Notes: a model not told the origin generated them from the sequence alone. A DNA stretch of 64,000 bases from an uncultured Paracoccaceae bacterium (GCA_951812305.1 CATOSB010000011.1:496001-560000); one strand, 5' to 3'. Shown: positions 34,880 to 44,785, counted from the first letter of the stretch. Program-made: numbers and translations.

Positions 34880-35551
34880 TTATGCCGCCTTGCCCGGCAT
34901 CGGAATGGCCTGCGCACGTCTTCCTGTCAGAATCGCCATCGCCTCTGGCCGCATCAGGGCTTGCAACTCGGCCGATGTGCTACGCAACCCGCCGGTATAG
35001 GTGCCGAATGCCGGAAGAACCAAGCGGTCGCTGTCGTAAAGGAAACAGGCCCGCGTAACGCTGCGCCCGCGTCCATGCACAGTGGCTTTGGGATGATAGT
35101 GACCCGAGACTTCGCCAGCCGCGCCGGGCCGGGCAATATGGCGGAACGTCAAACCATCCATCGGCATTTCGGCAAGATGCGTACCGCCAAGACCTAATGG
35201 TCCGGGATCATGGTTGCCTTCTATCCATATCCAGCGCCGACCCGCCATCAGGCGGTTGATCCAATCAACGATTTCGCCCGCCAACGCCTGATGCGCCGCG
35301 AGGTCGTCAAAACTGTCGCCAAGGCAAATCATGGTTTTGGGATTAAAAGTGCGGACTTCCGTATCAAGCCGTGCCAACGTGTCTTGTATTTCATAGGGCG
35401 GCAACATGCCGCCGCCCATTCGCGCGATACGCTCTGACTTGCCAAGATGCAGATCGCTGACCACCATCACCTGCCGTTCCGGCCAGAAAAGCGCGCCAGA
35501 GCGGTGCGCTTGCAGCCTTTGCCCGGCCAATGTGAGGTCAATTTTGTTCAT
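34880..35551 (-). CDS. pdeM: Ligase-associated DNA damage response endonuclease PdeM
   Basis: 223-residue calcineurin-like metallophosphoesterase. Metal ligands are visible as D33-x-H35 (VSDLHLGKSE), GDSFDD (about 77), GNHD (about 115) and GHYHPKATVHGRG. PdeM belongs to the ATP-dependent-ligase/helicase/exonuclease gene set used in bacterial DNA damage response. The usual partner, an Lhr-like helicase immediately upstream, is not present: an IS982 end lies 47 bp before the start codon. The gene itself looks complete. Confidence 0.92.
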   Translation of the reverse strand: MNKIDLTLAGQRLQAHRSGALFWPERQVMVVSDLHLGKSERIARMGGGMLPPYEIQDTLARLDTEVRTFNPKTMICLGDSFDDLAAHQALAGEIVDWINRLMAGRRWIWIEGNHDPGPLGLGGTHLAEMPMDGLTFRHIARPGAAGEVSGHYHPKATVHGRGRSVTRACFLYDSDRLVLPAFGTYTGGLRSTSAELQALMRPEAMAILTGRRAQAIPMPGKAA

Positions 35552-35635
35552 GAATTGTTCTTTAGTTGAAAAGCGTTGACCTGCAAAGTATTAACTAACC
35601 CCGATTCTGGATAAGACGTTGGCGTCACCAGTGCA

Positions 35636-36076
35636 CTACTCGACAGAATTTTTTCGTAGTTTTTTGATTCGTTTTTTACGATACTCGTTGACCCTTTTTC
35701 GCAGAGGGTTGCGATGAGGGATTTCCACCATTGTTATGGAAATGATCCTCGGTTCTCTCAAAGCCTCATTTGGCTCCAGTTCAACGGCAATTCCGCCAAA
35801 CTCTCCAAGAAATAGAACATTTGAAACGGTTTCGTGATCTGCTTTGAATGTATCAGGGTCATTTTTCCGTACGTGTTTCGGGATGATCACCTGAAAGGGA
35901 GTGGCAGCCATCAGATCGAGCACAAGTGTCATGGTTCTTTTAGGGAGCGCAGCCAGTTCATTGAGCTTATCCGTGAGGGCGTAGAAACGGTTGGGGTCCT
36001 CTTCCATCATGTCGAACATGAGGTCCCGGATCTTCTCATAAGCGAGATCTTCGTTGATTGGGAAGTTGTTCTCCAT
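35636..36076 (-). CDS. IS982 passenger protein, unknown function
   Basis: Identical in translation to the 146-residue passenger described at 14560-15000. It survives intact here although its transposase is truncated. Confidence 0.7.
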   Translation of the reverse strand: MENNFPINEDLAYEKIRDLMFDMMEEDPNRFYALTDKLNELAALPKRTMTLVLDLMAATPFQVIIPKHVRKNDPDTFKADHETVSNVLFLGEFGGIAVELEPNEALREPRIISITMVEIPHRNPLRKRVNEYRKKRIKKLRKNSVE

Positions 36077-36204
36077 GGCGCGCACCTTTTGCCCCGTGTT
36101 GACCAGCCTGAATGCCCCCGTGATTAGTATGGGGTGAGAGGGGTTTCCAGGTACGTTGCCCCATGATTCAAGGTTCAAAAGCGACACAATATGGACCGCC
36201 ACTC

Positions 36205-36498
36205 ATGTCGATCACTAACACCGCACTTTTTGTCTGTCTCGATGATTTTGCAAAAACCTACGAGGACTGGGAGCGCCACCGGTTGATCCCCTCGGGTCGT
36301 CAGAGGCTTCGCTCCGGCAAGCTGACCCTGGGGGAGAGCCTGTTCATCATGGTCTTGTTTCACTTGTCGCCGTTCAAGGACTTCAAACATTATTGGATTT
36401 ATGGCGTTGAGCAGAAATACCGTGACTGCTTTGGCAACCTCCCGAGCTATGGTCGGTTTGTCAGCCTCATGCCAAGATTAATGGTGCCGTTTTGCATA
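36205..36498 (+). pseudogene. IS982 transposase, N-terminal 98 residues
   Basis: Starts at MSITNTALF and matches copy A up to RLMVPFCI. The native sequence then stops and the frame ends in an unrelated tail at 36537. It lacks all catalytic residues. Confidence 0.9.
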
Positions 36499-36641
36499 TG
36501 GTCAACATCGACAGGCCCCTTGCCTGTGGTGATCTGAACAGGGGAAGTACTTCGACCTCCCCATATTACCGGACCATCAAACCTCCTGATCAATCCTGAT
36601 TTGAACCTAGTCCCGCGAATGCAGCGGGTAAAGGCAGTTAA

Positions 36642-37529
36642 CTAGTCGTACATGCCCGTGGCGGATTTGTCCCGGGCACCCTTCATCATCACATCCGCCT
36701 GAAGTTTTCGGATTTCTTCGTGCAGCGCCACACCTTCGGCGGAAAAGTTGACGTTCGGGGCCGGCGTATCGCGAAAATTGCCGTAATTGTCGGTGCCGCA
36801 GGCCAGCATGGCGTATGACATTTCCGCCCCTTCCTGTGCAGCCATGTCGGGCCGGATGAAACGCGTGACCAAACCGATGCGGCGGCCATCGGATGCGTTT
36901 GGCCCCGAGCCGTGGATAGTTAGTCCGTGGTGCAGTGACATCTCTCCGGGGCGCAACTCGATGGCGACCTTGTCTTGGGGCGCAACATCAACCTCAACCT
37001 CTTGTCCGCGACTAAGCAGATTGTCTTCACTATATGTATCGTTGTGAGGCAGGATTTCGTTTTTGTGGCTGGCGCGAACGAAATCCATACAGCCGGATTC
37101 AGTTGTTGCGGGAGATAAGGCGAGCCACGCGGTCACCAACCCGTCAATCGCGCCAAGGCCCCAATAGGTCAGATCCTGGTGCATCGAAACGATGTGTTTG
37201 GTCCTTGGTTCCTTGATGAAGAATTCCGAGGAAAAAATCATCACGTCGGGACCGAGAATGCCCTGCACGATGTCGGTAATGCGATTGTCGCGTGCAGTAT
37301 TGGCGACCAACGGCATAACGACATGGCTGTTGAGGCGCTTGTAGGTGTTCAATGGCTGCGGAAGACCTTTGTCGAGCCATTCCTCTTCAATGGATTCAAA
37401 CTCCGCGCGCAAATTTGCCGTTTCATCTTCGGGGATCACCCGGATTGGATGCAAGTACCCGTCTTCCCAATATTGATCTACTTGGGACTGGCTCAGGCGG
37501 CCCGAATTTAACGGAATTGAATCGAGCAT
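36642..37529 (-). CDS. Phytanoyl-CoA dioxygenase (PhyH) family protein
   Basis: 295-residue Fe(II)/2-oxoglutarate oxygenase. The iron ligands are H117-x-D119 (SMHQDLTYWG) and H206 (LTIHGSGPN), and R216/R217 probably bind 2-oxoglutarate. It begins MLDSIPLNSGRLSQSQVDQYWEDGYLHPIRVI, a start supported by CGGAGGAAACC before ATG 37529. The upstream extension to 37715 is not needed. This branch of PhyH proteins is common in marine bacteria and its substrates are mostly undefined. It is divergent from the CoxL-like gene with 184 bp between them. The relation to the PhyH gene at 2911 is distant. Confidence 0.88.
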   Translation of the reverse strand: MLDSIPLNSGRLSQSQVDQYWEDGYLHPIRVIPEDETANLRAEFESIEEEWLDKGLPQPLNTYKRLNSHVVMPLVANTARDNRITDIVQGILGPDVMIFSSEFFIKEPRTKHIVSMHQDLTYWGLGAIDGLVTAWLALSPATTESGCMDFVRASHKNEILPHNDTYSEDNLLSRGQEVEVDVAPQDKVAIELRPGEMSLHHGLTIHGSGPNASDGRRIGLVTRFIRPDMAAQEGAEMSYAMLACGTDNYGNFRDTPAPNVNFSAEGVALHEEIRKLQADVMMKGARDKSATGMYD

Positions 37530-37713
37530 GGTTTCCTCCGTCTCTTGTCGACAGATTTTTGCATCCATTTGGCGCAATCTTTTCCAAATCCGACCGGTAA
37601 GTCGTTTTTGGAAAGTCGCACGCGCGGGATGATCGTCAGGTGAAGTCGCAGTTGGATATCGACGGAGCAGGGGATAGTTTCGCCACAAATCCGAGTCGAC
37701 TGAGGCAGGTATC

Positions 37714-40011
37714 ATGGAAAGTTTCGGTAAAAGTCAGCCGGTTCGCCGGGTTGAAGACATTCGGTTTCTGACCGGCGAGGGACAATTTCTGGAGGACGTG
37801 CCGCCGGAGAATGCGGCTTTCGCGTATTTCTTTCGCAGCCCGGTCGCACACGCCGAAATAACAGAGTTGGACGTGTCTGATGCACGTGAGTTGCCCGGAG
37901 TTCTGGCTGTTCTAACAGCGGGCGATCTGGAAGCCGCGAATGTTAATATCTCAATGAGTTTTACCCGATTTCCCAATCGTGACGGTAGCAAGGGTGCCGC
38001 GCCGCTGCGCCCCAGTCTTGCAAAGGGACGGGTGCGGTTCGTGGGGGAGCCGGTTGCTTGTATTGTGGCCGATACTATGGCCGCTGCGCGAGATGCGGCA
38101 GAGGCGATCGTATTTGATTACGAAGACCTTGATGTGAAAGTCGATCTCGCACCCGGAGGACCATTGGTTCATGACGACGTCGCAGACAATGTCGGCATTG
38201 ATTTCGGGTTTGGCGACGAAAATGCGGTAGAAATCGCGCTCGCAGGCGCGACGCACAAGCTGACCTATGAAGTCACCGACAATCGCATCATATGCAATTC
38301 GATGGAACCGCGTGGGTGCTGGACCCAATGGGTCGACGGGCGGATGCATTTCACAGTGGGTGGACAGAACGCCTGGTCGATGCGGACGCACATGGCAGCG
38401 GCCTATGGGTTGGACACTGAAGACGTGCGTGTCGTGATCCCCGATGTTGGCGGCGGGTTCGGAATGAAGGCGTTTCCATACCCTGAATACTTTTGTTTGC
38501 CAGAGGCCGCGCGTCGGACCGGTCGCCCGGTGCGGTGGATTGGCGAGCGGACAGAATCGATGCTGACCGACAATTCCGGGCGCGATCTGGTTTCGTTGGC
38601 GGAACTTGGGTTTGACGAAAGTCACCGGCTGGTTGGGTATCGCGTGACCAACACGTTCAACATTGGGGCCTATAACTCCGTCATGTCGCAAGGGGTGATG
38701 ACGGAGCTATTCACTAAGGTCCTGCCGGGTGTGTACGATCTGCCTGCCGCCTACCTGCGCTCTGTTGGCGTTTATACGAACACAACGCAGGTTGACGCCT
38801 ATCGGGGGGCCGGACGGCCAGAGGCCATATATGTGCTGGAACGCGCGATGGATTATGCTGCACGAGACCTGGGTGTGGATGCCTTGGATTTGCGGCGGAA
38901 GAATTTCATTCCGGTTGAGAAGTTTCCATATCGTTCGTCTATGGGCGAGATTTATGACGTGGGCGATTTTCATGCGGTTCTGGCGAAGGCAGAGGAATTC
39001 GCCGATGTGAAGCGATTTTCAGCGCGAAAGGCTGCCTCGCGGGCCAAGGGCAGACTGCGCGGGCTCGGGCATTGTTATTACATAGAGTCAATCCTTGGGA
39101 ATCCGGCGGAAGACGTGGACATCACGTTTGACGAAGATGGCGGCGTGACAATCTATTGCGGAACTGTGTCGAACGGTCAGGGGCATGAGACGGTCTTCAC
39201 GCAGTATCTAAGCGACCAAACCGGGATTCCGGCGGACAAAGTCCGTTATGTCATGGGTGACAGTGACCGAATTGCACGCGGTGGCGGCACAGGCGGTTCG
39301 CGGTCGGTCACGGTGCAAACGAATGTTATTCTATCGGCCGTCAAAACGATGATCTCTAAATATTCGGGGTTTCTGGCCGAGGAAATGGGCGTTGATGTCG
39401 AAGATGTGAGCTTTGATGATGAGCGCTTCCGCGCGGAAGGATCGAACCTGACGCCCAGTTTCTTGGAAGCCGCGCGTTTGGCGCGTGAAGCCGGTCGCGA
39501 TGATTTGCTGCAGTTCAGAGCCTATGAAGAGTTGCCCGCACGGTCCTTCCCCAACGGTGCACATTTCGCAGAGGTAGAGATTGACCCGGAAACCGGTGAT
39601 ACCAAGGTCGTTAAGTACTCCATTGCGGATGATTTTGGCAACCTTATCAACCCTATGCTTGCCGAAGGGCAGGTTCATGGAGGTGTTGTTCAAGGGATCG
39701 GACAGGCCCTGCAGGAATATGTGGTCTATGACGAGGACGGACAGCTTTTGACAGCAACGTTTATGGATTATTCGATACCGCGCGCAGAAGATGTACCGAT
39801 GATCGGCTTCAACACACATGCCGTGCCGTCCACGGCCAACCGATTGGGAATGAAAGGCTGTGGCGAGGCTGGTACCGTCGGTGCGCTTGCCGCGGTTGCA
39901 AATGCGGTGTTGGATGCCACATGGGAATTGGGCATCCGCAGGGCAGACATGCCGTTTACGCCGTCGCGGGTGTGGGAGATGTTGCAGAACGCCAAAGGTG
40001 AATTTTCTTGA
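37714..40011 (+). CDS. Molybdopterin-binding subunit of a xanthine dehydrogenase/CO dehydrogenase-type enzyme
   Basis: 765 residues, CoxL/CutL-like large subunit of the molybdenum hydroxylase family. It has the N-terminal a/b hammerhead (RRVEDIRFLTGEGQFLEDV, about 10-130), GGGFGMKAFPYPE (about 248) and the active-site loop AYRGAGRPEA (about 361). That loop is the form II pattern, not the AYXCSFR of true aerobic CO dehydrogenase. Two other loops bind the molybdenum cofactor (GTVSNGQGHETVF, GGTGGSRSV). It would hydroxylate an aldehyde, heterocycle or similar substrate. The usual small (FeS) and medium (FAD) subunit genes are absent on both sides, so its partners must be elsewhere or lost. Confidence 0.88.
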   Translation: MESFGKSQPVRRVEDIRFLTGEGQFLEDVPPENAAFAYFFRSPVAHAEITELDVSDARELPGVLAVLTAGDLEAANVNISMSFTRFPNRDGSKGAAPLRPSLAKGRVRFVGEPVACIVADTMAAARDAAEAIVFDYEDLDVKVDLAPGGPLVHDDVADNVGIDFGFGDENAVEIALAGATHKLTYEVTDNRIICNSMEPRGCWTQWVDGRMHFTVGGQNAWSMRTHMAAAYGLDTEDVRVVIPDVGGGFGMKAFPYPEYFCLPEAARRTGRPVRWIGERTESMLTDNSGRDLVSLAELGFDESHRLVGYRVTNTFNIGAYNSVMSQGVMTELFTKVLPGVYDLPAAYLRSVGVYTNTTQVDAYRGAGRPEAIYVLERAMDYAARDLGVDALDLRRKNFIPVEKFPYRSSMGEIYDVGDFHAVLAKAEEFADVKRFSARKAASRAKGRLRGLGHCYYIESILGNPAEDVDITFDEDGGVTIYCGTVSNGQGHETVFTQYLSDQTGIPADKVRYVMGDSDRIARGGGTGGSRSVTVQTNVILSAVKTMISKYSGFLAEEMGVDVEDVSFDDERFRAEGSNLTPSFLEAARLAREAGRDDLLQFRAYEELPARSFPNGAHFAEVEIDPETGDTKVVKYSIADDFGNLINPMLAEGQVHGGVVQGIGQALQEYVVYDEDGQLLTATFMDYSIPRAEDVPMIGFNTHAVPSTANRLGMKGCGEAGTVGALAAVANAVLDATWELGIRRADMPFTPSRVWEMLQNAKGEFS

Positions 40012-41002
40012 GCGCATAAGCCGCTGGTTTCGTCGAAGACCTGGCGTTCAGACCACTAGCTTTCGCAGCGAACGTGGCACAATTGATCACGTCATTATCA
40101 TCGACGGGTCGATGTCGAGCCTGAAAGAAGGCGACGAAACCAACGCCGGCCTGACATATAAGCTTTTATGCGAATTGGCGCCCGTCGCGGGCCTGTCCAT
40201 CCGGTACGAGGCGGGAATTCAGTGGCGCAATTGGCGGTCTGCGCGAGATGTGATCGAAGGGCGCGGGATCAACCGGCAAATCCGGCGGGTTTATGGGTTT
40301 CTGGCGTCGCGTTACCACCCGGGAGACCGGATTTTCCTTCTTGGCTATTCGCGAGGGGCCTTCGCGGTGCGTTCGCTTGCCGGGGTGATTGACCGAGTTG
40401 GACTTTTGGAAGCGCGCCACGCCACTGTTCGCAATGTCCGGCAGGCATATCGGCATTATCGTGATGGCGGAAATAGTGCTGCCGCGGCGGAGTTTCGGGA
40501 CGCATATTGCCATGTCGAAACGATGATCGAGATGCTTGGCTGTTGGGATACGGTTAAGGCGCTTGGCCTGCGTTTGCCAGTTCTGTGGCGCATTACAGAG
40601 GCGCGGCACAGGTTTCACAACCATGCGCTGGGCCGCCACATTCGTCACGCATTTCATGCGCTGGCACGCGATGAGACGCGGGAAGCCTATGCGCCGGTTC
40701 TTTGGGACAATACCGAGGAATTTCCCGGCGTGGTGGAACAGGTCTGGTTTCGCGGAAGCCACGGGGACGTCGGCGGGCAACTTGGCGGTTTTGAGGCCGC
40801 GCGACCGTTGGCAAATGTATCGCTTGTCTGGATGTTAGAGAGGGTCGAGCGATGTGGGATTGCGTTCCCCGATGGTTGGCGAGATCGTTTCCACGTTGAC
40901 CCAAATGCGCCGTCAGTTGGCACATGGGCCGGCTGGGGGAAAATGTTTCTTCTGCGCAAAAAACGGAAAATCGGGCGAGACCCTTCCGAGAGTTTATTTT
41001 GA
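39998..41002 (+). CDS. DUF2235 (Tle1-like) alpha/beta hydrolase
   Basis: 334 residues from GTG 39998 (MNFLERISRWFRRRPG), overlapping the molybdoenzyme gene by 14 bp. Earlier ATGs in this frame lie deep inside that gene and were not used. It contains VIIIDGSMSSL, RQIRRVYGFLASRY, the nucleophile elbow GYSRGAFAVR (G-x-S-x-G) and WFRGSHGDVGGQ, all typical of DUF2235. This family includes the phospholipase effector Tle1 and many uncharacterised hydrolases. No type VI secretion genes are near, and the tight overlap suggests co-transcription with the oxidoreductase. Function unknown. Confidence 0.85.
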   Translation: MNFLERISRWFRRRPGVQTTSFRSERGTIDHVIIIDGSMSSLKEGDETNAGLTYKLLCELAPVAGLSIRYEAGIQWRNWRSARDVIEGRGINRQIRRVYGFLASRYHPGDRIFLLGYSRGAFAVRSLAGVIDRVGLLEARHATVRNVRQAYRHYRDGGNSAAAAEFRDAYCHVETMIEMLGCWDTVKALGLRLPVLWRITEARHRFHNHALGRHIRHAFHALARDETREAYAPVLWDNTEEFPGVVEQVWFRGSHGDVGGQLGGFEAARPLANVSLVWMLERVERCGIAFPDGWRDRFHVDPNAPSVGTWAGWGKMFLLRKKRKIGRDPSESLF

Positions 41003-41214
41003 TTGAATGACCCGGATTGGACGTGCGTTAAGTCAGACATCTGCACCCGGTTGCGAAAAGCTTGCATGGCGATGCGGAGGCAAGGGCACCGACAAAAATC
41101 TGCCACAATACGGTTTTTGATTAGAGGACAATCGCTAGAATTCACCGGTACTTTTTCGCAGAAGTTACCATTCCGAGCCGTGAATCTTGCGTATTAGAGG
41201 TTTCTTAGTGTTTG

Positions 41215-41253
41215 GCCACAATTCCGCCACAATTAGGCCGGAGCTTCGCCACA
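41215..41253 (+). promoter_or_regulatory. GCCACA motif cluster before the TadG-like gene
   Basis: GCCACA occurs at 41215, 41226 and 41248, spacings of 11 and 22 bp, so all copies face the same side of the helix. The rest of the intergenic space from 41003 holds no gene. Compare the similar cluster at 6074-6100. Confidence 0.35.
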
Positions 41254-41271
41254 CATATCGTGGTGGGGGCC

Positions 41272-42927
41272 ATGAAACAGCATAAAATTATACCGCTCCG
41301 TGCGTTGAATGCATCGACTCGATGCCTCAATGGTGAAATACGCAACGCCCTGGATTTGGGTCGCCGCACGCCTGTGCGCGCGTTCTTTGAGGACGAAGAA
41401 GGTGGCCTTATCATCTTCGGACTTTTCATGTTCGTGCTGATGTTGCTGGCCTGCGGCATGGGGCTCGATCTGATGCGGCTTGAGACAGCGCGCGTGCAGT
41501 TGCAAAGCACTGTCGACCGCGCAGCCCTTGCGGCCGCGTCACTTAATCAGGAGCTTCCTCCTGCGGACGTTGTGGCTGACTACTTCGAAAAAGCGCACCT
41601 GAGCAACTATCTCGGCGCGGTTGAAGTTACTGAAGAGCCCGGACTTCGCAATGTGCAGGTCGACACTACGCTTAACATGCCGATGCATTTCATGAACCTC
41701 GCCGGTATCAACACGCTGCCCGCGCCCGCATTTGGCGCCGCAGAGGAATCCATTGGTGACGTCGAAATCTCGATGGTGCTGGATGTGTCTGGGTCGATGT
41801 CGAGATACAATCGCCTGGTCAACTTGAAGCTCGCCGCAGAAGATTTTGTGGACGTCGTTTATTCCGCCTCGACCAGCGGTGTCGTGTCGACGTCGCTTGT
41901 TCCTTACGCCACACAGGTAAATGCAGGCGAGACGCTCTTGTCCAAATATAACCTTGGCGCGGAAACGCATAGCGATAGCCACTGTGTGAATTTCGAACAG
42001 AACGTGTTCAGCAGCACGGGCTTAACAACCGCGCAGGAACTTGAGCAGACGCAGCATTTCGACCCTTGGTATTATGACGATGAGTTGCAGCTGCCGGTGT
42101 GTCGCGCCAATCCGGGCGTTGAAATTCTGGCGTGGTCCCGCGATCCCGTTGAAATTAAAGACCGCGTGAATGCTTTCGTGGCCGGTGGAAACACCTCCAC
42201 CGACGTCGGTGTGAAGTGGGGCAATGCACTTTTGGACCCGGGTTCACAAGGGGTACTTTCCGATCTGGTAACCAGCGGTGACGTGGATCCCCTTCTGCAG
42301 GGTCGACCCTATGCATACGGCGTGGGCGACAGCATGAAAGTAATGGTGGTGATGTCTGACGGCGTTCACACACAGCAATATTACATGAAAGATGAATATC
42401 GCGGCGATGCACTGACAGACACTTGGATGGACGATACGTCCGGCACTGCACGCTATTCGATCTGGTCGGGCAATGGCGCCGAACCGGTCGCGGCTAACGA
42501 CTGGCAGGTGCCTGGCAATGAGTTCTACTGGCCACATGACGGGAGCTGGAACAATCAACCTTATGGCGCCGCGGATGCAGAGCGTTTGTCATGGCAGCAG
42601 GTCTGGGCGCGTATCACTGTCCGCTATCACGCTGACGAGCATATTCAGCCAGCAAAAGGGTGGGCCGCGCGCAACGATATCCTGAACTCCTATAGCTATG
42701 TCGCGCCATCGGACAAAAACGACCGACTGATCAGCGCGTGTCAGGCAGCCAAAGATGAGGACGTGGTTGTGTTTACTGTCGGCTTGGAAGTGACACAGGC
42801 ATCAGGAGATTTGCTAAAGGCCTGCGCGACGTCGCCGAACCACTATTTCCTCGTTTCGGGTGAAGATATTGGATACGCATTCCGCTCGATAGCAGGACAG
42901 ATCAACCGTTTGCGGCTCACGCACTAA
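41272..42927 (+). CDS. TadG-like pilus/secretion protein with VWA domain
   Basis: 551 residues. A single membrane helix (about 45-63, GLIIFGLFMFVLMLLACGMGLDL) with the TadE/TadG-type ending LDLMRLETARVQLQSTVDRAALAAA is followed by a periplasmic von Willebrand factor A domain with metal site D171-x-S173-x-S175 (VLDVSGSMSRYN) and VVMSDGVHT. TadG proteins belong to tight-adherence pilus clusters. Here no other tad genes adjoin, although a pilin-like small protein lies at 49492. The start ATG 41272 follows GGTGGGGGC. The upstream in-frame start at 41212 would run through the GCCACA motifs. Confidence 0.88.
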   Translation: MKQHKIIPLRALNASTRCLNGEIRNALDLGRRTPVRAFFEDEEGGLIIFGLFMFVLMLLACGMGLDLMRLETARVQLQSTVDRAALAAASLNQELPPADVVADYFEKAHLSNYLGAVEVTEEPGLRNVQVDTTLNMPMHFMNLAGINTLPAPAFGAAEESIGDVEISMVLDVSGSMSRYNRLVNLKLAAEDFVDVVYSASTSGVVSTSLVPYATQVNAGETLLSKYNLGAETHSDSHCVNFEQNVFSSTGLTTAQELEQTQHFDPWYYDDELQLPVCRANPGVEILAWSRDPVEIKDRVNAFVAGGNTSTDVGVKWGNALLDPGSQGVLSDLVTSGDVDPLLQGRPYAYGVGDSMKVMVVMSDGVHTQQYYMKDEYRGDALTDTWMDDTSGTARYSIWSGNGAEPVAANDWQVPGNEFYWPHDGSWNNQPYGAADAERLSWQQVWARITVRYHADEHIQPAKGWAARNDILNSYSYVAPSDKNDRLISACQAAKDEDVVVFTVGLEVTQASGDLLKACATSPNHYFLVSGEDIGYAFRSIAGQINRLRLTH

Positions 42928-42972
42928 GGATAGGAGCAGGCACTTTTTTCAGGTTGTCACCGGATTTTCGGT

Positions 42973-43155
42973 TCATCTCCGAAGAAACTGTATAATCGAA
43001 ATTACCGCGAAAATGACCAAAACGGGATAAATGATCACAAGGTCAACGCGAATTAGTGGGCCTTCTGTTTCGGCCTTCCAATTGGCAAGAAGCACAAATT
43101 CCCAAAGCAAATAGGCACCAATCAGGATTATCGTGGCCCATTGAATCTTAGTCAT
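42973..43155 (-). CDS. Small two-helix membrane protein
   Basis: 60 residues (MTKIQWATIILIGAYLLWEF...LVIIYPVLVIFAVISIIQFLRR), two hydrophobic segments, no known family. Its ATG (43153-43155) lies inside the 8-bp target site of IS66 copy 5. The insertion therefore separated the gene from its ribosome binding site and promoter, and it is probably silenced or expressed from the IS end. Confidence 0.6.
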   Translation of the reverse strand: MTKIQWATIILIGAYLLWEFVLLANWKAETEGPLIRVDLVIIYPVLVIFAVISIIQFLRR

Positions 43156-43158
43156 GAT

Positions 43159-44759
43159 GTAACTCCCAAGCACCCCCCACGTTTGAGTGTTATTGTCAGT
43201 TTTATGGTGAGTCGAATTTGCCATTTTGCGCGTGTTTTTTTTCTTTCTTGTCTGAATTCTGTGGCGCCGGGTTGATTTCTCTGAATCAGTGGTGGGATGG
43301 ATCAGGTTGCCGCCCTTGAACAACTTCTCGCCACGGCTCTGCGTCGGATCGCTGAGCTTGAAGCTGCGTTGGCGAGCATGGCGGAAGAGATCACGGACCT
43401 GCGCCGACAGTTGGCCAAGAACAGCAGCAATAGCAGCAAGCCCCCTTCAAGTGATGGCCTGAAGAAGCCAGCCCCGCGCAGCCTGCGTGGCAAATCCGGA
43501 AAGAAAAGTGGCGGCCAAGTTGGCCACCGGGGCGACACCCTGCGCCAGACGTCAACACCCGACTTTGTCGAACGGCATGAGGCGACGCATTGCAGCGCCT
43601 GTCAGAGCGCCCTGACGGCGGAGATGGTGAAAGGGATCGAGAAGCGTCAGGTGTTCGACTTGCCTGCGCCACGCCTGGAGGTCACCGAGCATCAGGCGGC
43701 GGTTTATTGTTGCGACCATTGTCGAGCCACGACGACGGCTGGCTTTCCCGATGGCGTGGCCGCGCATGTGCAATATGGCACGCGCATGCGGGCAGTGGCG
43801 GTCTATTGCAATGTTCAGCAGCTGATACCCGAGGATCGGGTCTGCCAGCTTATGCGCGACCTGTTTGGGGCCACCAGCTTGTGCGCGGCCAGCGTGACCA
43901 ACTGGACGCGCGGCGCGGCAAATAAGATGGGTGTCGTGGTTGAACACATTCTCGCCCGGCTTGCCGAAGGCGGCGTTCGGCATCTGGACGAGACCGGACT
44001 TCGTGTTGCCGGCAAGCTGCACTGGCTGCACACGATCTGCGATACCGCCTTCACCCATTACCGCATCAGCGCCAAACGCGGTGCTGTTCCAACCTTCCTG
44101 ACCGGCGGGACGATCATTCATGATCACTGGAAACCCTACTACGCCCATATGAGCGGAGTGGACGCCCACGCCCTCTGCGGGGCGCATCACTTGCGCGAAC
44201 TCAAGGCCATCGAAGAGATCGAAAAAGAGCCTTGGGCGACGGAGATGAGCGCAGTGCTTCATAGCGCCAATCAGCTCAGATGCGCGGCTCAGGATCAAGG
44301 CGAGACCGAACTCCCGGAACTGGTTCGCCAGGGTATAGTCACCAGATACATGGCGATCCTCGCCAAGGGGCTCGCCTTCCACGAACGCCGGCCCCCGCTG
44401 GCCAAAAGCCCCGGCACCCGCGGCCGAAAAGCCAGGCGGCCAGGCCACAACCTGCTCCTCCGCCTGCGTGACTACCGCGATGACGTTTTGCGATTCATCG
44501 CCGACTTCGCGGTCCCATTCACAAACAATCAGGCCGAACAGGACCTGCGCATGATGAAGCTGCGCATGAAAATCTCGGGCACCTTCCGCACCCTCGAGGG
44601 CGCGCGGGTCTTCGCCGACATCAGGTCCGTCATCTCGACGGCCAGAAAACACCGGTTCAACATCCTGGAAATCCTGACCCTGTCACCACCTCAGATCATC
44701 GCACGGCTCTGACGGAACAAAACCCCGCAACCCTATCGGACAGGGTGCTTGGGAGTTAC
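43159..44759 (+). mobile_element. IS66-family element, copy 5
   Basis: 1601 bp with both 17-bp ends. Flanks are GTCATGAT on the left and GTCATGAC on the right, a target duplication with one mismatch in the last base. This is either a point mutation after insertion or chance partial identity. Confidence 0.96.
43297..44712 (+). CDS. IS66-family transposase
   Basis: 471 residues, Arg-365 variant, all motifs intact as described for copy 1. Confidence 0.96.
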   Translation: MDQVAALEQLLATALRRIAELEAALASMAEEITDLRRQLAKNSSNSSKPPSSDGLKKPAPRSLRGKSGKKSGGQVGHRGDTLRQTSTPDFVERHEATHCSACQSALTAEMVKGIEKRQVFDLPAPRLEVTEHQAAVYCCDHCRATTTAGFPDGVAAHVQYGTRMRAVAVYCNVQQLIPEDRVCQLMRDLFGATSLCAASVTNWTRGAANKMGVVVEHILARLAEGGVRHLDETGLRVAGKLHWLHTICDTAFTHYRISAKRGAVPTFLTGGTIIHDHWKPYYAHMSGVDAHALCGAHHLRELKAIEEIEKEPWATEMSAVLHSANQLRCAAQDQGETELPELVRQGIVTRYMAILAKGLAFHERRPPLAKSPGTRGRKARRPGHNLLLRLRDYRDDVLRFIADFAVPFTNNQAEQDLRMMKLRMKISGTFRTLEGARVFADIRSVISTARKHRFNILEILTLSPPQIIARL

Positions 44760-44785
44760 GTCATGACGAATATCCAGTTCGAACT

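Larger units (their letters stand above)
35598..36498 (+). mobile_element. IS982 element copy D, truncated in the transposase gene
   Basis: Begins with the intact end ACCCCGATTCTGGATAAG and contains the whole passenger gene, then breaks off after codon 98 of the transposase. The following 143 bp to the next gene (36499-36641) match nothing else seen here. The copy is non-autonomous. Confidence 0.92.
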
